Of a stretch of 64,000 nucleotides of DNA, positions 46,995-55,973 are shown one piece after another. Each line of letters starts with the position of its first letter. Position 1 is the stretch's first letter. The translations under genes and the position numbers were made by a program. This DNA comes from Sulfitobacter sp. SK011 (GTDB lineage Bacteria > Pseudomonadota > Alphaproteobacteria > Rhodobacterales > Rhodobacteraceae), in the NCBI RefSeq assembly GCF_003352065.1, contig NZ_CP025803.1, positions 2,149,574 through 2,213,573 on the forward strand, written 5' to 3'. A model generated the notes under the pieces. The model was not told the DNA's origin. It did not search any database and worked only from the letters and a program-made list of their open reading frames with translations.

Positions 46995-47570
46995 ATGAAA
47001 CGATCTTGCCTTATCACCTCGACTTTTCTTGCCGCACCGCTGTTGGCGGTTGCGCTAGGTGCGCCGCTGTCCGCAGAAACCTCGTGTGACGCGACCATGA
47101 TGAGCGCCAGCATCGCCCAGCTGAGCGCGACCCATGCGACGGTGAACACATCGGTTCTCATTGATGCCGCGGCCGCAGATGTATGGGCAACCCTGACGGA
47201 TTTCGAAAACATGGCAAGTTGGAGCACCGGCACGTTGCAAACCATGACCGGCGACATCAAAGATGGTGGAAATGTGGTGATCACCTTCATCTTTGGTGTC
47301 GGCGAAAACGGTCAACCGAATTCGAACGAAATTCCACATACGCTGATCTATCAAGAGGGCGAGAAATTCGGTTGGTCTGACCCTTTCCCGGAGGATATCG
47401 GCGGCGGTCGCGATAATCATATCTATCGTGTTGAGACTTGCGGGTATCAGACCTTATTCATTCAATCAGACGAGGTTGTCGACAATCCATATGCCACGGA
47501 TTTCGTCGCGCAGCTTTTACCCATGTATCAAATTTTCAACGCAGAGCTGAAGGCCGTCGTGGAAAACTGA
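46995..47570 (+). CDS. Secreted SRPBCC family protein
   Basis: The 191-residue protein starts with a signal peptide (MKRSCLITSTFLAAPLLAVALGAPLSAE), followed by a START/Bet v 1-like domain: ATVNTSVLIDAAAADVWATLTDFENM is the diagnostic first strand and helix, and the C-terminal helix is TDFVAQLLPMYQIFNAELKAVV. Such folds bind hydrophobic ligands. ATG 46995 has GGAGCGATC just upstream; the frame is open to 46911 within the reductase end. It may belong to the AraC-controlled unit. Function not known. Confidence 0.82.
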   Translation: MKRSCLITSTFLAAPLLAVALGAPLSAETSCDATMMSASIAQLSATHATVNTSVLIDAAAADVWATLTDFENMASWSTGTLQTMTGDIKDGGNVVITFIFGVGENGQPNSNEIPHTLIYQEGEKFGWSDPFPEDIGGGRDNHIYRVETCGYQTLFIQSDEVVDNPYATDFVAQLLPMYQIFNAELKAVVEN

Positions 47571-47681
47571 TCCTGGTATGCTAGCGACGTAAACCTTTTA
47601 TGAGAGGGCTTCGCGCCGCCAATCATAGCGGACATTCTTCACGCTGAAGAAACCGCGTAGGTCTGGCCTCAAACCAGCCAT

Positions 47682-48680
47682 TCACGCAGACAATACTTTT
47701 GCCGCGTCCGGTGCAAAATATGTCAGCACCCCGTCGCAGCCAGCGCGTTTGAACGCCATCAGGCTTTCCATCATCACCCGCTCTTCATCGATCCAACCGT
47801 TCGCGCTGGCGGCTTTGATCATCGCGTATTCGCCTGACACCTGATAGGCAAACGTCGGTGCGCCAAATGCGTCTTTGACGCGCCGGCAAATGTCGAGATA
47901 GGGCAGGCCGGGTTTGACCATGACCATATCCGCCCCTTCGCTGAGGTCGCGCGCCACAAGACGCAGCGCTTCATCACCATTGGCCGGGTCCATCTGATAG
48001 GTTTTCTTGTCGCCGGTCAGCGCGCCCGACGCGCCCACCGCATCACGGAACGGGCCATAGAACGCCGAGGCATATTTGGCGGCATAGCTCAGGATCATCA
48101 CATCTGAATGCCCGGCACTTTCAAGCGCGTTGCGGATCGCGCCAATCCGGCCATCCATCATGTCCGATGGCCCAATGATATCGGCCCCCGCGTCGGCCTG
48201 CGCCAGCGCCATCTTGACCAGTGCCTCGACGGTGCGGTCGTTCACGATGATACCATCCTCCACAAAACCGTCATGGCCATTGATGTTATAGGTGTCCAGT
48301 GCCACATCGCTCATCACCGCCATCTGAGGCACCGCAGCTTTGATCGCACGGATCGCGCGGTTGGCGGGGTTTTGGGGGTCCCAGGCCCCGGCGCAATCTT
48401 CGGTCCGGTCGGCAAGTCCGCTGTAGGGAAAGACGCACATCGCCCCGATCCCCAGATCGGCAGCGGCGCGCGCGGCCTCGGCCACCTTATCCACGGACCG
48501 CCGCATCACGCCGGGCATCGACGGCACCGGTTCTTCAATGCCCTCGCCACTGCGCGCAAATACCGGCCAGATCAGATCCCCAACCGACAGGGCATTTTCA
48601 CGCACCAAAGCCCGGATGGCGGGGGTCGCGCGGGTTCGGCGTAAACGCATAGCGGGAAAGGGGGCGTGAACAGGGTGCAT
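47682..48680 (-). CDS. hemB: Porphobilinogen synthase (delta-aminolevulinate dehydratase)
   Basis: The 332-residue enzyme joins two aminolevulinates into porphobilinogen for heme. The active-site lysines are in SYAAKYASAFYGPFRD and in MVMVKPGLPYLDI, and the metal-binding region FARSGEGIEEPVPSMPGVMR opens the protein. Start at ATG 48680 (MHPVHAPFPAMRLRR). The Shine-Dalgarno GAGG is part of the repeat-like GAGGTATTTTTG directly before the start. A later ATG at 48650 (MRLRRTRATP) may be the real one. Confidence 0.95.
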   Translation of the reverse strand: MHPVHAPFPAMRLRRTRATPAIRALVRENALSVGDLIWPVFARSGEGIEEPVPSMPGVMRRSVDKVAEAARAAADLGIGAMCVFPYSGLADRTEDCAGAWDPQNPANRAIRAIKAAVPQMAVMSDVALDTYNINGHDGFVEDGIIVNDRTVEALVKMALAQADAGADIIGPSDMMDGRIGAIRNALESAGHSDVMILSYAAKYASAFYGPFRDAVGASGALTGDKKTYQMDPANGDEALRLVARDLSEGADMVMVKPGLPYLDICRRVKDAFGAPTFAYQVSGEYAMIKAASANGWIDEERVMMESLMAFKRAGCDGVLTYFAPDAAKVLSA

Positions 48681-48802
48681 GCAAAAATACCTCAAATGGT
48701 GGCCACCTTGGCTTGCCACGAAAAATCACGCGCCTCAAGGGTAGGAATTGCCGCAAACCCCCGCTATGACGACCGGACTTTGCCAATGATGGACGCCAAA
48801 CC

Positions 48803-49330
48803 TTGGACTGGTATCAGATACTTTTTGAACTGATTGACATGCGATCCTTCTCGAACCTGTGGTTCTGGATCGTGCTTGCAGTTGTGTGGTCAACTGCCAG
48901 CCACTGGGTGATTGGCGTGCCCTATGACATGGTGTTGCGCGCGCGCAGACAAGGTGGTCAGGCGCAGGTCGACCTTGAAGACATGGTGCGCATCATGGTG
49001 AACCGGATGATGTACATCGCCCAGCTGTCGGGCCTGTGGTTACTGGGTTTCGGGTGCTTTGGTCTGACCATGCTGGGGCTTCTCGCATTTTACTACAATA
49101 TGGAATTTGCACAGGCGGTGTTCTTGCTGGCCTTTCCGCTGTCGATTGTCGGCATTCTGAGCATATCGACCGCGCGGCTGATCCAGCTTGAGGATGCCAA
49201 GGGCGAACGGTTGCACAAACGCCTGTTACGGCATCGTCTTTACACCCAGATCATTGGGATGGTTGCGATTTTTGTAACGGCCCTGTGGGGCATGTATCAA
49301 AATATGGCAATTGGCCCTCTTGGTGGTTGA
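48803..49330 (+). CDS. Membrane protein labelled component of SufBCD complex
   Basis: The 175-residue protein has four or five hydrophobic helices (about 18-40, 70-95, 105-125, 150-170). I recall it in Rhodobacterales annotated as a component of the SufBCD complex, always next to mfd. The evidence for a Suf link is only that label. Translation probably begins at TTG 48803, because no in-frame ATG occurs before residue 13 and GGAC precedes at a suitable distance. It is 31 bases before mfd and divergent from hemB. Confidence 0.7.
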   Translation: MDWYQILFELIDMRSFSNLWFWIVLAVVWSTASHWVIGVPYDMVLRARRQGGQAQVDLEDMVRIMVNRMMYIAQLSGLWLLGFGCFGLTMLGLLAFYYNMEFAQAVFLLAFPLSIVGILSISTARLIQLEDAKGERLHKRLLRHRLYTQIIGMVAIFVTALWGMYQNMAIGPLGG

Positions 49331-49361
49331 CAGCGCGCCCATCGGTGCCAAATGAGGCCCC

Positions 49362-52300
49362 ATGGCTGAACAGACCAAAATCACCCTTTCCGGCACCCCA
49401 GAAGGTTATGACGCAAAGGCAATCCTGGATGAGATTGCCAAAAAGGGCGTGCCTGTCGTGCATGTCGCGCGCGATGACAAACGCATGGCGGCGATGCACG
49501 CGGCGTTGCGGTTTTTCGCACCTGACATGCCCGTGGTCACATTTCCCGGCTGGGATTGTCTGCCCTATGATCGGGTATCGCCCAATGCCGATATTTCCGC
49601 ACAACGCATGGCCACGCTGGCCGGGTTGGTGCATGGGATGCCGGACAAATACATCCTGCTGACAACCCTCAACGCCGCAACCCAACGCGTGCCTGCGCGC
49701 GCGATCCTGCGCGATGCCGCGTTCAGTGCCCAGGTGGGCCACCGCATTGACGAGGCGGCCTTGCGCACATTTCTGGTGCGGATGGGATTTGTCCAAAGCC
49801 CCACGGTGATGGAACCGGGTGATTATGCCATTCGCGGTGGCATCATTGATATCTATCCGCCCGGTGATCTGGGCCCGGTGCGTCTGGATCTATTTGGTGA
49901 CACATTGGACGGGGCGCGCCGATTTGACCCGGTCACGCAGCGCACCACCGAAAAACTGGACTTGATTGAGCTTGCCCCGGTGAGCGAGGTTATATTGGAT
50001 GAGCCCGCAATCACCCGGTTTCGGCAGAACTATCGCATTGAATTTGGTGCGGCAGGCACCGATGATCCTCTTTACGAGGCAATCTCGGCGGGGCGCAAAC
50101 ATCAAGGTGCCGAACACTGGCTGCCATTCTTTCACGACGATCTGGAAACGCTCTTTGATTACGTGCCAGGTGCCACGGTCACGCTCGATGATCAGACAAC
50201 GCCCACGCGGTTGGCCCGCTGGGACAGCATTGCGGATCAATATGAAACTCGGCGTTTGGCGATGGCGAACCGGTCCAGAATGGACAGCGTTTACAAGCCA
50301 AGCCCACCCGAAGGTTTATACCTGACCGATGAGGCGTGGTTGTTGGCCACAGCGGACCACCGGTTGATCCAGTTCAACCCATTGCCACAACCCACGGGGC
50401 CAGGGGTGTTGGACACTGGCGCGCGGATCGGGCGCAACTTTTCCCCAGAACGGCAACAGGAATCCATCAGCCTTTTTGGGGCCTTGGCAGCGCATATTAA
50501 AGCGAAACTTCAAGACGGGCCGGTACTGATTGCCAGCTATTCTGAGGGCGCGCGCGAACGCCTGACCGGGTTGATAGAGGATGAAGGGTTGGCCGAAGCC
50601 ATTCCGATATCCAATGCCAAACGCCTGGGCAAACGCGGGCTGCATCTGGCGGTCTGGGCGTTGGAACATGGATTTGAGGCACCGTTTGGTGAGGGCCAGC
50701 TGACGGTCATTTCCGAACAGGATGTGCTGGGTGACCGCCTGATCCGCGCTCCCAAACGCAAGCGCCGCGCCGAGAATTTCCTGACCGAAGCACAAAGCCT
50801 CACACCCGGCGATCTGGTTGTACATGTGGACCACGGCATCGGCCGATACCACGGCATGGAGGTAATCACCGCCGCCGGGGCCGCGCATGAATGTCTGGTG
50901 CTTGAATACGCAGAAAAATCCAAGCTTTATCTGCCGGTTGAGAACATCGAACTGCTGTCAAAATACGGCCACGAAGAAGGTCTGCTTGATCGGTTGGGCG
51001 GCGGCGCATGGCAGTCGAAAAAGGCCAAGCTCAAGGAACGCATCCGCGAGATGGCCGATAAGCTTATTCGCATTGCTGCCGAACGTGCCCTGCGCAAGGC
51101 CCCGGTCTTGGAACCACCGCCCGGCATGTGGGACGCATTCAGCGCGCGTTTTCCTTATACCGAGACCGACGATCAATTGCGCGCCATTGGCGACGTGATT
51201 GATGATCTGACCAGCGGCACGCCGATGGATCGACTGATCTGTGGGGACGTGGGATTTGGCAAAACCGAAGTGGCCATGCGCGCCGCGTTTGTCGCGGCCA
51301 TGTCAGGGGTTCAGGTGGCGGTCATCGCGCCCACGACCTTGCTGGCGCGCCAACATTACAAGAGCTTTGCCGAACGGTTTCGCGGCTTTCCAATCAACGT
51401 GCGCCAGCTCAGCCGGTTTGTCAGCGCCAAGGACGCCGCATTGACCCGCGATGGCATGGCGCGCGGCACCGTGGACATCGTGATTGGCACCCATGCGCTG
51501 TTGGCCAAAGGCATCCGGTTTCAGAACCTCGGCTTGCTGGTCATCGACGAAGAGCAGCACTTTGGCGTCGGCCATAAAGAGCGCCTCAAGGCATTGCGGA
51601 CGGACATTCACGTGTTGACCCTGACCGCAACACCAATCCCACGCACCCTGCAACTGAGCCTGACAGGGGTGCGCGACCTCAGCATCATCGGCACACCGCC
51701 CGTCGACCGACTGGCGATCCGGACGTATGTCAGCGAATTCGACACCGTGACACTGCGCGAAGCCCTGTTGCGCGAACATTACCGCGGCGGGCAATCATTC
51801 TATGTGGTGCCGCGCATCAGTGATCTGCCCGAGATTGAGGAATTCCTCAAATCGCAACTGCCTGAACTGAGCTATGTGGTGGCGCATGGTCAGATGGCGG
51901 CGGGTGAACTGGACGACCGCATGAACACCTTTTATGACGGTAAATATGACATCCTGCTGGCCACCACGATTGTTGAATCCGGCCTCGATATCCCCACAGC
52001 GAACACGATGGTCATACACCGCGCCGATATGTTTGGTCTTGCACAGCTCTATCAGATCCGGGGCCGGGTAGGGCGCTCCAAAACCCGCGCCTATGCCTAT
52101 CTGACCACCAAACCACGGGCAAAACTGACCGCCACCGCCGAAAAGCGTCTGCGGGTGCTGGGCTCACTTGATACCTTGGGGGCCGGGTTCACCATCGCAT
52201 CGCAGGACATGGACATTCGCGGGGCCGGAAATCTGCTGGGTGAAGAACAATCAGGCCAGATGCGCGATGTTGGCTTTGAAATGTATCAAAGCATGCTGGA

Positions 52301-52835
52301 AGAAGCGATTGCCAAGATCAAAGCGGGCGAAATGGAGGGCCTGAGCGAAGCAGATGATCAATGGGCCCCGCAGATCAATCTGGGTGTGCCGGTGTTGATC
52401 CCCGAGGCATTCGTCCCCGATCTGGATGTCCGGCTTGGCCTTTACCGCCGCCTGAGCAGCCTAAGCACCAAGGTCGAGCTGGAAGGTTTCGCGGCCGAAT
52501 TGATTGACCGCTTTGGCAAGCTGCCACGCGAGGTGAACACATTGATGTTGGTGGTGCGGATCAAGGCGATGTGCAAACGCGCCGGCATTGCAAAACTGGA
52601 TGGTGGGCCGAAGGGGGCCACGATCCAGTTTCACAACGACAAATTCGCATCACCCGAAGGGTTGGTGTCGTTCATTCAGGATCAACGTGGTTTGGCAAAG
52701 GTCAAAGACAACAAGATTGTCGTGCGCCGGGACTGGAAGAACGATGTCGACAAGATCAAAGGCGCATTTGCCATCGCCCGTGATCTGGCAGAGCACGTGA
52801 TTGCCAAGGAAAAGACGATCGCAAAGCGCGGATAA
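49362..52835 (+). CDS. mfd: Transcription-repair coupling factor Mfd
   Basis: A full-length 1157-residue Mfd. The N-terminal UvrB-homology region (about 10-330) is followed by the RNA polymerase interaction domain near 480-560 (GDLVVHVDHGIGRYHG). The translocase motor has Walker A GDVGFGKTEVA near 628, the helicase motif II DEEQHFG near 729, and the TRG region with QIRGRVGRSKTRAYAY near 895. The D7 C-terminal domain completes it. Mfd removes stalled RNA polymerase and recruits UvrA for repair. ATG 49362 follows TGAGGCCCC. Confidence 0.97.
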   Translation: MAEQTKITLSGTPEGYDAKAILDEIAKKGVPVVHVARDDKRMAAMHAALRFFAPDMPVVTFPGWDCLPYDRVSPNADISAQRMATLAGLVHGMPDKYILLTTLNAATQRVPARAILRDAAFSAQVGHRIDEAALRTFLVRMGFVQSPTVMEPGDYAIRGGIIDIYPPGDLGPVRLDLFGDTLDGARRFDPVTQRTTEKLDLIELAPVSEVILDEPAITRFRQNYRIEFGAAGTDDPLYEAISAGRKHQGAEHWLPFFHDDLETLFDYVPGATVTLDDQTTPTRLARWDSIADQYETRRLAMANRSRMDSVYKPSPPEGLYLTDEAWLLATADHRLIQFNPLPQPTGPGVLDTGARIGRNFSPERQQESISLFGALAAHIKAKLQDGPVLIASYSEGARERLTGLIEDEGLAEAIPISNAKRLGKRGLHLAVWALEHGFEAPFGEGQLTVISEQDVLGDRLIRAPKRKRRAENFLTEAQSLTPGDLVVHVDHGIGRYHGMEVITAAGAAHECLVLEYAEKSKLYLPVENIELLSKYGHEEGLLDRLGGGAWQSKKAKLKERIREMADKLIRIAAERALRKAPVLEPPPGMWDAFSARFPYTETDDQLRAIGDVIDDLTSGTPMDRLICGDVGFGKTEVAMRAAFVAAMSGVQVAVIAPTTLLARQHYKSFAERFRGFPINVRQLSRFVSAKDAALTRDGMARGTVDIVIGTHALLAKGIRFQNLGLLVIDEEQHFGVGHKERLKALRTDIHVLTLTATPIPRTLQLSLTGVRDLSIIGTPPVDRLAIRTYVSEFDTVTLREALLREHYRGGQSFYVVPRISDLPEIEEFLKSQLPELSYVVAHGQMAAGELDDRMNTFYDGKYDILLATTIVESGLDIPTANTMVIHRADMFGLAQLYQIRGRVGRSKTRAYAYLTTKPRAKLTATAEKRLRVLGSLDTLGAGFTIASQDMDIRGAGNLLGEEQSGQMRDVGFEMYQSMLEEAIAKIKAGEMEGLSEADDQWAPQINLGVPVLIPEAFVPDLDVRLGLYRRLSSLSTKVELEGFAAELIDRFGKLPREVNTLMLVVRIKAMCKRAGIAKLDGGPKGATIQFHNDKFASPEGLVSFIQDQRGLAKVKDNKIVVRRDWKNDVDKIKGAFAIARDLAEHVIAKEKTIAKRG

Positions 52836-52858
52836 ACCGGCACCAACGATGGCCCGTT

Positions 52859-53047
52859 CTAGACTGGCATATTGTCAAAAAAATCTTCTTCCTCGTCGGC
52901 GGTGCTGACAGCCGCGTATCTTGGAGGTCTCTTTTGGTTAAGCAAATCGTGCAGGCGTCTTGCCAGCGTTGCTTTCTCCTGGTCACTGGCACGCGACAGG
53001 ATGCGTTCCAAAGCAGAGATGTTGTCATCGAGGGTTGTGGAGGTCAT
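52859..53047 (-). CDS. Small acidic hypothetical protein
   Basis: The 62-residue protein is all-helical and charged: TTLDDNISALERILSRASDQE, LARRLHDLLNQKRPPRYAAV, and an acidic end EEEDFFDNMPV. No membrane segment and no signal. ATG 53047 has AGGGACAC just upstream. It is convergent with mfd (24 bases between stops) and its leader (53048-53254) carries nothing else that I can read, besides a weak hairpin GCCCAT-TTA-ATGGGC at the end of the MFS gene. No name recognised. Confidence 0.6.
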   Translation of the reverse strand: MTSTTLDDNISALERILSRASDQEKATLARRLHDLLNQKRPPRYAAVSTADEEEDFFDNMPV

Positions 53048-53254
53048 GGCAGTGTCCCTTTTGATGCAGATTAAGCAGATCATTCGGGTCAGGCGAACAT
53101 GTCATTTCAGCAGCGCAGACGTGGACCTGACCAAAGCAACAATATGCAGCAAGTTGCGCGCTTAAGCTGAATCATATCAACCTGAAAGTGAATCAAAAGT
53201 TAATCTGGCAGTTATCCGCCCATTAAATGGGCACAGATGGCTCGGGCCTGCGGG

Positions 53255-54487
53255 TTACGCTGCATTTGAGGTTTGCTGCGCCTCCACGCGGCCCATCTGC
53301 AGCATGAGTGCAAAACCGACCGCTGCCATAAACAGCACCGACATGACCAAAGGCGTTGTGGTGCCATCGAACAATGCGCTGATTGGCACAACCACCAAGG
53401 CGGCAATGACTGTTGAGAAAGCCCCCGTGACCGACGCCGCCATGCCAGCGATATGGCCCATCGGTTCCATCGCGATGGCATTCAGATTGCCCAAGGTCAG
53501 TCCGGCCTGAAAGAACAGACAGGTCTGCCAGACCACAAATGCCACAAAGCCATAAGGCTCTGTCAGGCTTGCAAGGCTGAACATCAGCATCGCCCCGGAC
53601 AACAGGATTTGCGCCCCCAGCGTGATCGTTACCAACCGACGCATGCCATAGCGGACAACAAGCAGCGCGTTGATGATACTGGCGCTGCCCGCCACAAGGG
53701 CGATGCCGCCGAACCAAAACGGAAAGCTGGTGGAGCGGTCGAAGACCTGAGAATAGATCGGTTGCACCAGCATCAGTGTGATAATCAGCATCGACATCGC
53801 AAGTGTCTGCACCAGAATGGATATCCGCACGGTGGGGTGGCTGAAAATCTCGACCACAGCAACCCACATCAGGCGCAACCTGAGCGGGCGACGGCGCTCG
53901 ACCGGCAAGGTTTCAGGCAGGCGGATGGCCATCCAACCAGCAATTGTCACCGCAAAGATGATAAACGCCAGAAAAATACCGCGCCACCCGGATACGGAAA
54001 TGATCAGCGCCCCAATCGCCGGTGCAAGCACAGGAACCAGCGTAAAGACCAGCATCACAAACGAAATGATCCGCGCCATTTCACGCCCTACAAACAGATC
54101 GCGAATGATCGCGGCGGACACGACCCGCGGGCCGGATGCGCCCAGCCCCTGAAAGATGCGGGCAATCAGCATGATCTCAAGGGTGGAACTGTACCAAGCA
54201 ACGGCCGCAGAGATGATGTAAATTGCAAGACCGACAAAAACGACTGTGCGCCGTCCATATGCATCGGAAAGCGGGCCTGCGACGAACGTCCCGATACCCA
54301 TGCCCAGAAAGAATGCCGTGAGGATCAACGGCGCGCGTTGCGCCATATCAGGGGCAAGTTCTGCCGCGATTTCAGGCAGTGCAGGCAACATTGCATCCAT
54401 CGAGAATGCTATGGTCGCAAACAGCATTGCGATCATCGCGACAAATTCAACACGGCCCAATTTGAAATTATTGTCTTTAAACGGCAC
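53255..54487 (-). CDS. MFS transporter, Bcr/CflA-type drug efflux
   Basis: The 410-residue protein has twelve hydrophobic helices. The pattern matches Bcr/CflA efflux: TIAFSMDAMLPALPEIAAEL in helix 1, GPLSDAYGRRTVVFVGLAIY after helix 2, and RIFQGLGASGPRVVSAAIIRDL in helix 4-5. Such proteins export drugs or metabolites with proton exchange. The start at ATG 54487 begins MPFKDNNFK. It is the last gene after the small gene at 52859-53047 on the same strand; no regulator lies next to it. The substrate is unknown. Confidence 0.93.
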   Translation of the reverse strand: MPFKDNNFKLGRVEFVAMIAMLFATIAFSMDAMLPALPEIAAELAPDMAQRAPLILTAFFLGMGIGTFVAGPLSDAYGRRTVVFVGLAIYIISAAVAWYSSTLEIMLIARIFQGLGASGPRVVSAAIIRDLFVGREMARIISFVMLVFTLVPVLAPAIGALIISVSGWRGIFLAFIIFAVTIAGWMAIRLPETLPVERRRPLRLRLMWVAVVEIFSHPTVRISILVQTLAMSMLIITLMLVQPIYSQVFDRSTSFPFWFGGIALVAGSASIINALLVVRYGMRRLVTITLGAQILLSGAMLMFSLASLTEPYGFVAFVVWQTCLFFQAGLTLGNLNAIAMEPMGHIAGMAASVTGAFSTVIAALVVVPISALFDGTTTPLVMSVLFMAAVGFALMLQMGRVEAQQTSNAA

Positions 54488-54579
54488 GCAACGCTCCGAA
54501 AAATAATCGGGCCATTTGTGACGCGACTTGGCGTCAGACTTAACCTAAGGTTGCGCGCTGCACAATCAACAAACGTTAA

Positions 54580-54990
54580 TTATGCCAAAGCTGTATGGCG
54601 TGTCCCCAAATGGGCATTCACCTCTTCATGGTCCGGCAGGTAATGCACTTGGGTAATATCACGCAAATCATCACACTGACCGGCCCATGCAGCGCGTATC
54701 GCAAGAACAGAAACATTGTAGTTGATCACGTCGGTATGCTTTTGTTCAAAGCTCTCTTCCGTAATGACACGAGACACGAACCGGCATTTGTCCAGCATTG
54801 CCCGGCGCATCTTAAAAGACTGCAGACAAGGGTGCCCTTGAAGCTGGGCGAAATTATCGCTGGCGCAACCAACGATCAATTCATCCCCAAGTGCCGCCAG
54901 ACCGCGCAAAAGTCTGATGTGATTCTGGCCAAACTGATCAAAGCGACCGTATGTCAAAATGACACGGTGTCGGCCTGCAATCTGGGTCAC
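54580..54990 (-). CDS. TagD-like nucleotidyltransferase with altered HxGH site
   Basis: The 136-residue protein aligns by eye with glycerol-3-phosphate cytidylyltransferase (TagD): YGRFDQFGQNHIRLLRGLA, LIVGCASDNFAQLQG, EQKHTDVINYNV and DDLRDITQVHYLP. The HxGH signature that binds the nucleotide reads GQNH, so the first His and the Gly are changed, and catalytic activity is doubtful. It may be a divergent subfamily of roseobacters. A GTG start at 54990 overlaps the upstream stop as GTGA. Polysaccharide genes are not nearby. Confidence 0.75.
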   Translation of the reverse strand: MTQIAGRHRVILTYGRFDQFGQNHIRLLRGLAALGDELIVGCASDNFAQLQGHPCLQSFKMRRAMLDKCRFVSRVITEESFEQKHTDVINYNVSVLAIRAAWAGQCDDLRDITQVHYLPDHEEVNAHLGTRHTALA

Positions 54991-55187
54991 GGTGTTTCTG
55001 TTTCCGAGGACGCGCCAGAACAGGGGCCCGTTTCATTGCGCCAAACGGCCTTGATCGCGCGTGCCGTGCCGGATTGCCCGCCGATCGTGTCAAACGATCG
55101 CCCAAAGGCCCCAACTGCCACAGATCTTTGATGTTCAGATGGACGTATTTTGACCACCGCGTCCGGTGTTGTGTGCTCGTCTGCCAT
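54987..55187 (-). CDS. Small hypothetical protein, doubtful
   Basis: A 66-residue reading frame (MADEHTTPDAVVKIRPSEHQ start) that overlaps the TagD-like gene as GTGA. It has no Shine-Dalgarno of note and no motif, and ends rich in Ser, Thr and Glu. The overlap is the main support. The 140 bases upstream to the DsbA-like gene hold no clear feature. It could be a leader-type ORF or not a gene at all. Confidence 0.3.
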   Translation of the reverse strand: MADEHTTPDAVVKIRPSEHQRSVAVGAFGRSFDTIGGQSGTARAIKAVWRNETGPCSGASSETETP

Positions 55188-55328
55188 ATTACCCGCTCAA
55201 TTTTTTATTGGATGGAGGCTTTTGCCCCTCATTGACACCAGACTACGGCAACATTTTCTCAGACGCAAAAGGAAATTGGGTATTTCACTGCGGCGGCTGT
55301 CCCCTGGGGCCGTCACATTGGTCGCTGA

Positions 55329-55973
55329 TTATTGCTGTTGCGCAGCGATTTCCGCGATCACCTGTGCCCAAAGCTCTGGCGATTGCGCACCGGGGACGGC
55401 GTGTGTGCCAGCAACGATGAAGGTGGGGACCGAAGTGATGCCCATCTTGCGGCTGTGCGCATCGCGATCCCGAATGTCCTGGGAGTCCACATCCGTTTGC
55501 AAAAGCTTTGTGGTGACGGCGGCGTCCATCTCGATGCTGTCAGCGATATCTGCCAGAACCTCGACATCACCGATATCACGGGCATCGACAAAATAGGCCT
55601 TGAAAAGCGCGGATACCGCCGCTGTCTGACGTCCTTCAATCCCCGCCCAATGGATCAGGCGGTGGGCATTGAGCGTGTTTGGCGTGCGCTTCATCGCTTC
55701 GAAATTGATGGTCAGGCCCGCCGCCTTGGCGTGTTCGACAACCGGCGCATAGGCGCGCACCGCACCTTCCTTGCCGCCAAATTTCCCTTCCAGATACGCG
55801 CGTCTGTCCATGCCTTCGGGCGGCATATCGGGGTTCAGCTGAAAGGGATGCCATTCAATGACAAACGGATGGTTGGGGTGCTCCGTCAGTGCGCGGTCCA
55901 GATGCGCCTTGCCAATATAGCACCACGGGCAAATCGGGTCGGACATCACATCAAGCTTGATCGGTTCACGCAT
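55329..55973 (-). CDS. DsbA family oxidoreductase, FrnE type
   Basis: The 214-residue protein has the thioredoxin-fold insert layout of FrnE/2-hydroxychromene-2-carboxylate isomerase. The redox site CPWC is in MSDPICPWCYIG (about 10-21), with RDAHSRKMGITSVPTFIVAG near the C-terminus (cis-Pro SVPTF). No signal peptide is present, so it is cytoplasmic. The ATG at 55973 overlaps the acyl-CoA ligase stop by 8 bases and begins MREPIKLDVMS. It probably has redox or isomerase activity; substrate open. Confidence 0.9.
   Translation of the reverse strand: MREPIKLDVMSDPICPWCYIGKAHLDRALTEHPNHPFVIEWHPFQLNPDMPPEGMDRRAYLEGKFGGKEGAVRAYAPVVEHAKAAGLTINFEAMKRTPNTLNAHRLIHWAGIEGRQTAAVSALFKAYFVDARDIGDVEVLADIADSIEMDAAVTTKLLQTDVDSQDIRDRDAHSRKMGITSVPTFIVAGTHAVPGAQSPELWAQVIAEIAAQQQ

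Noticed and set aside
53453-54643. Plus-strand open frame of 396 codons opposite the MFS gene
   Set aside because: It is rich in Arg, His and Gln without any domain, and lies fully across a clear twelve-helix transporter; it is an antisense shadow.
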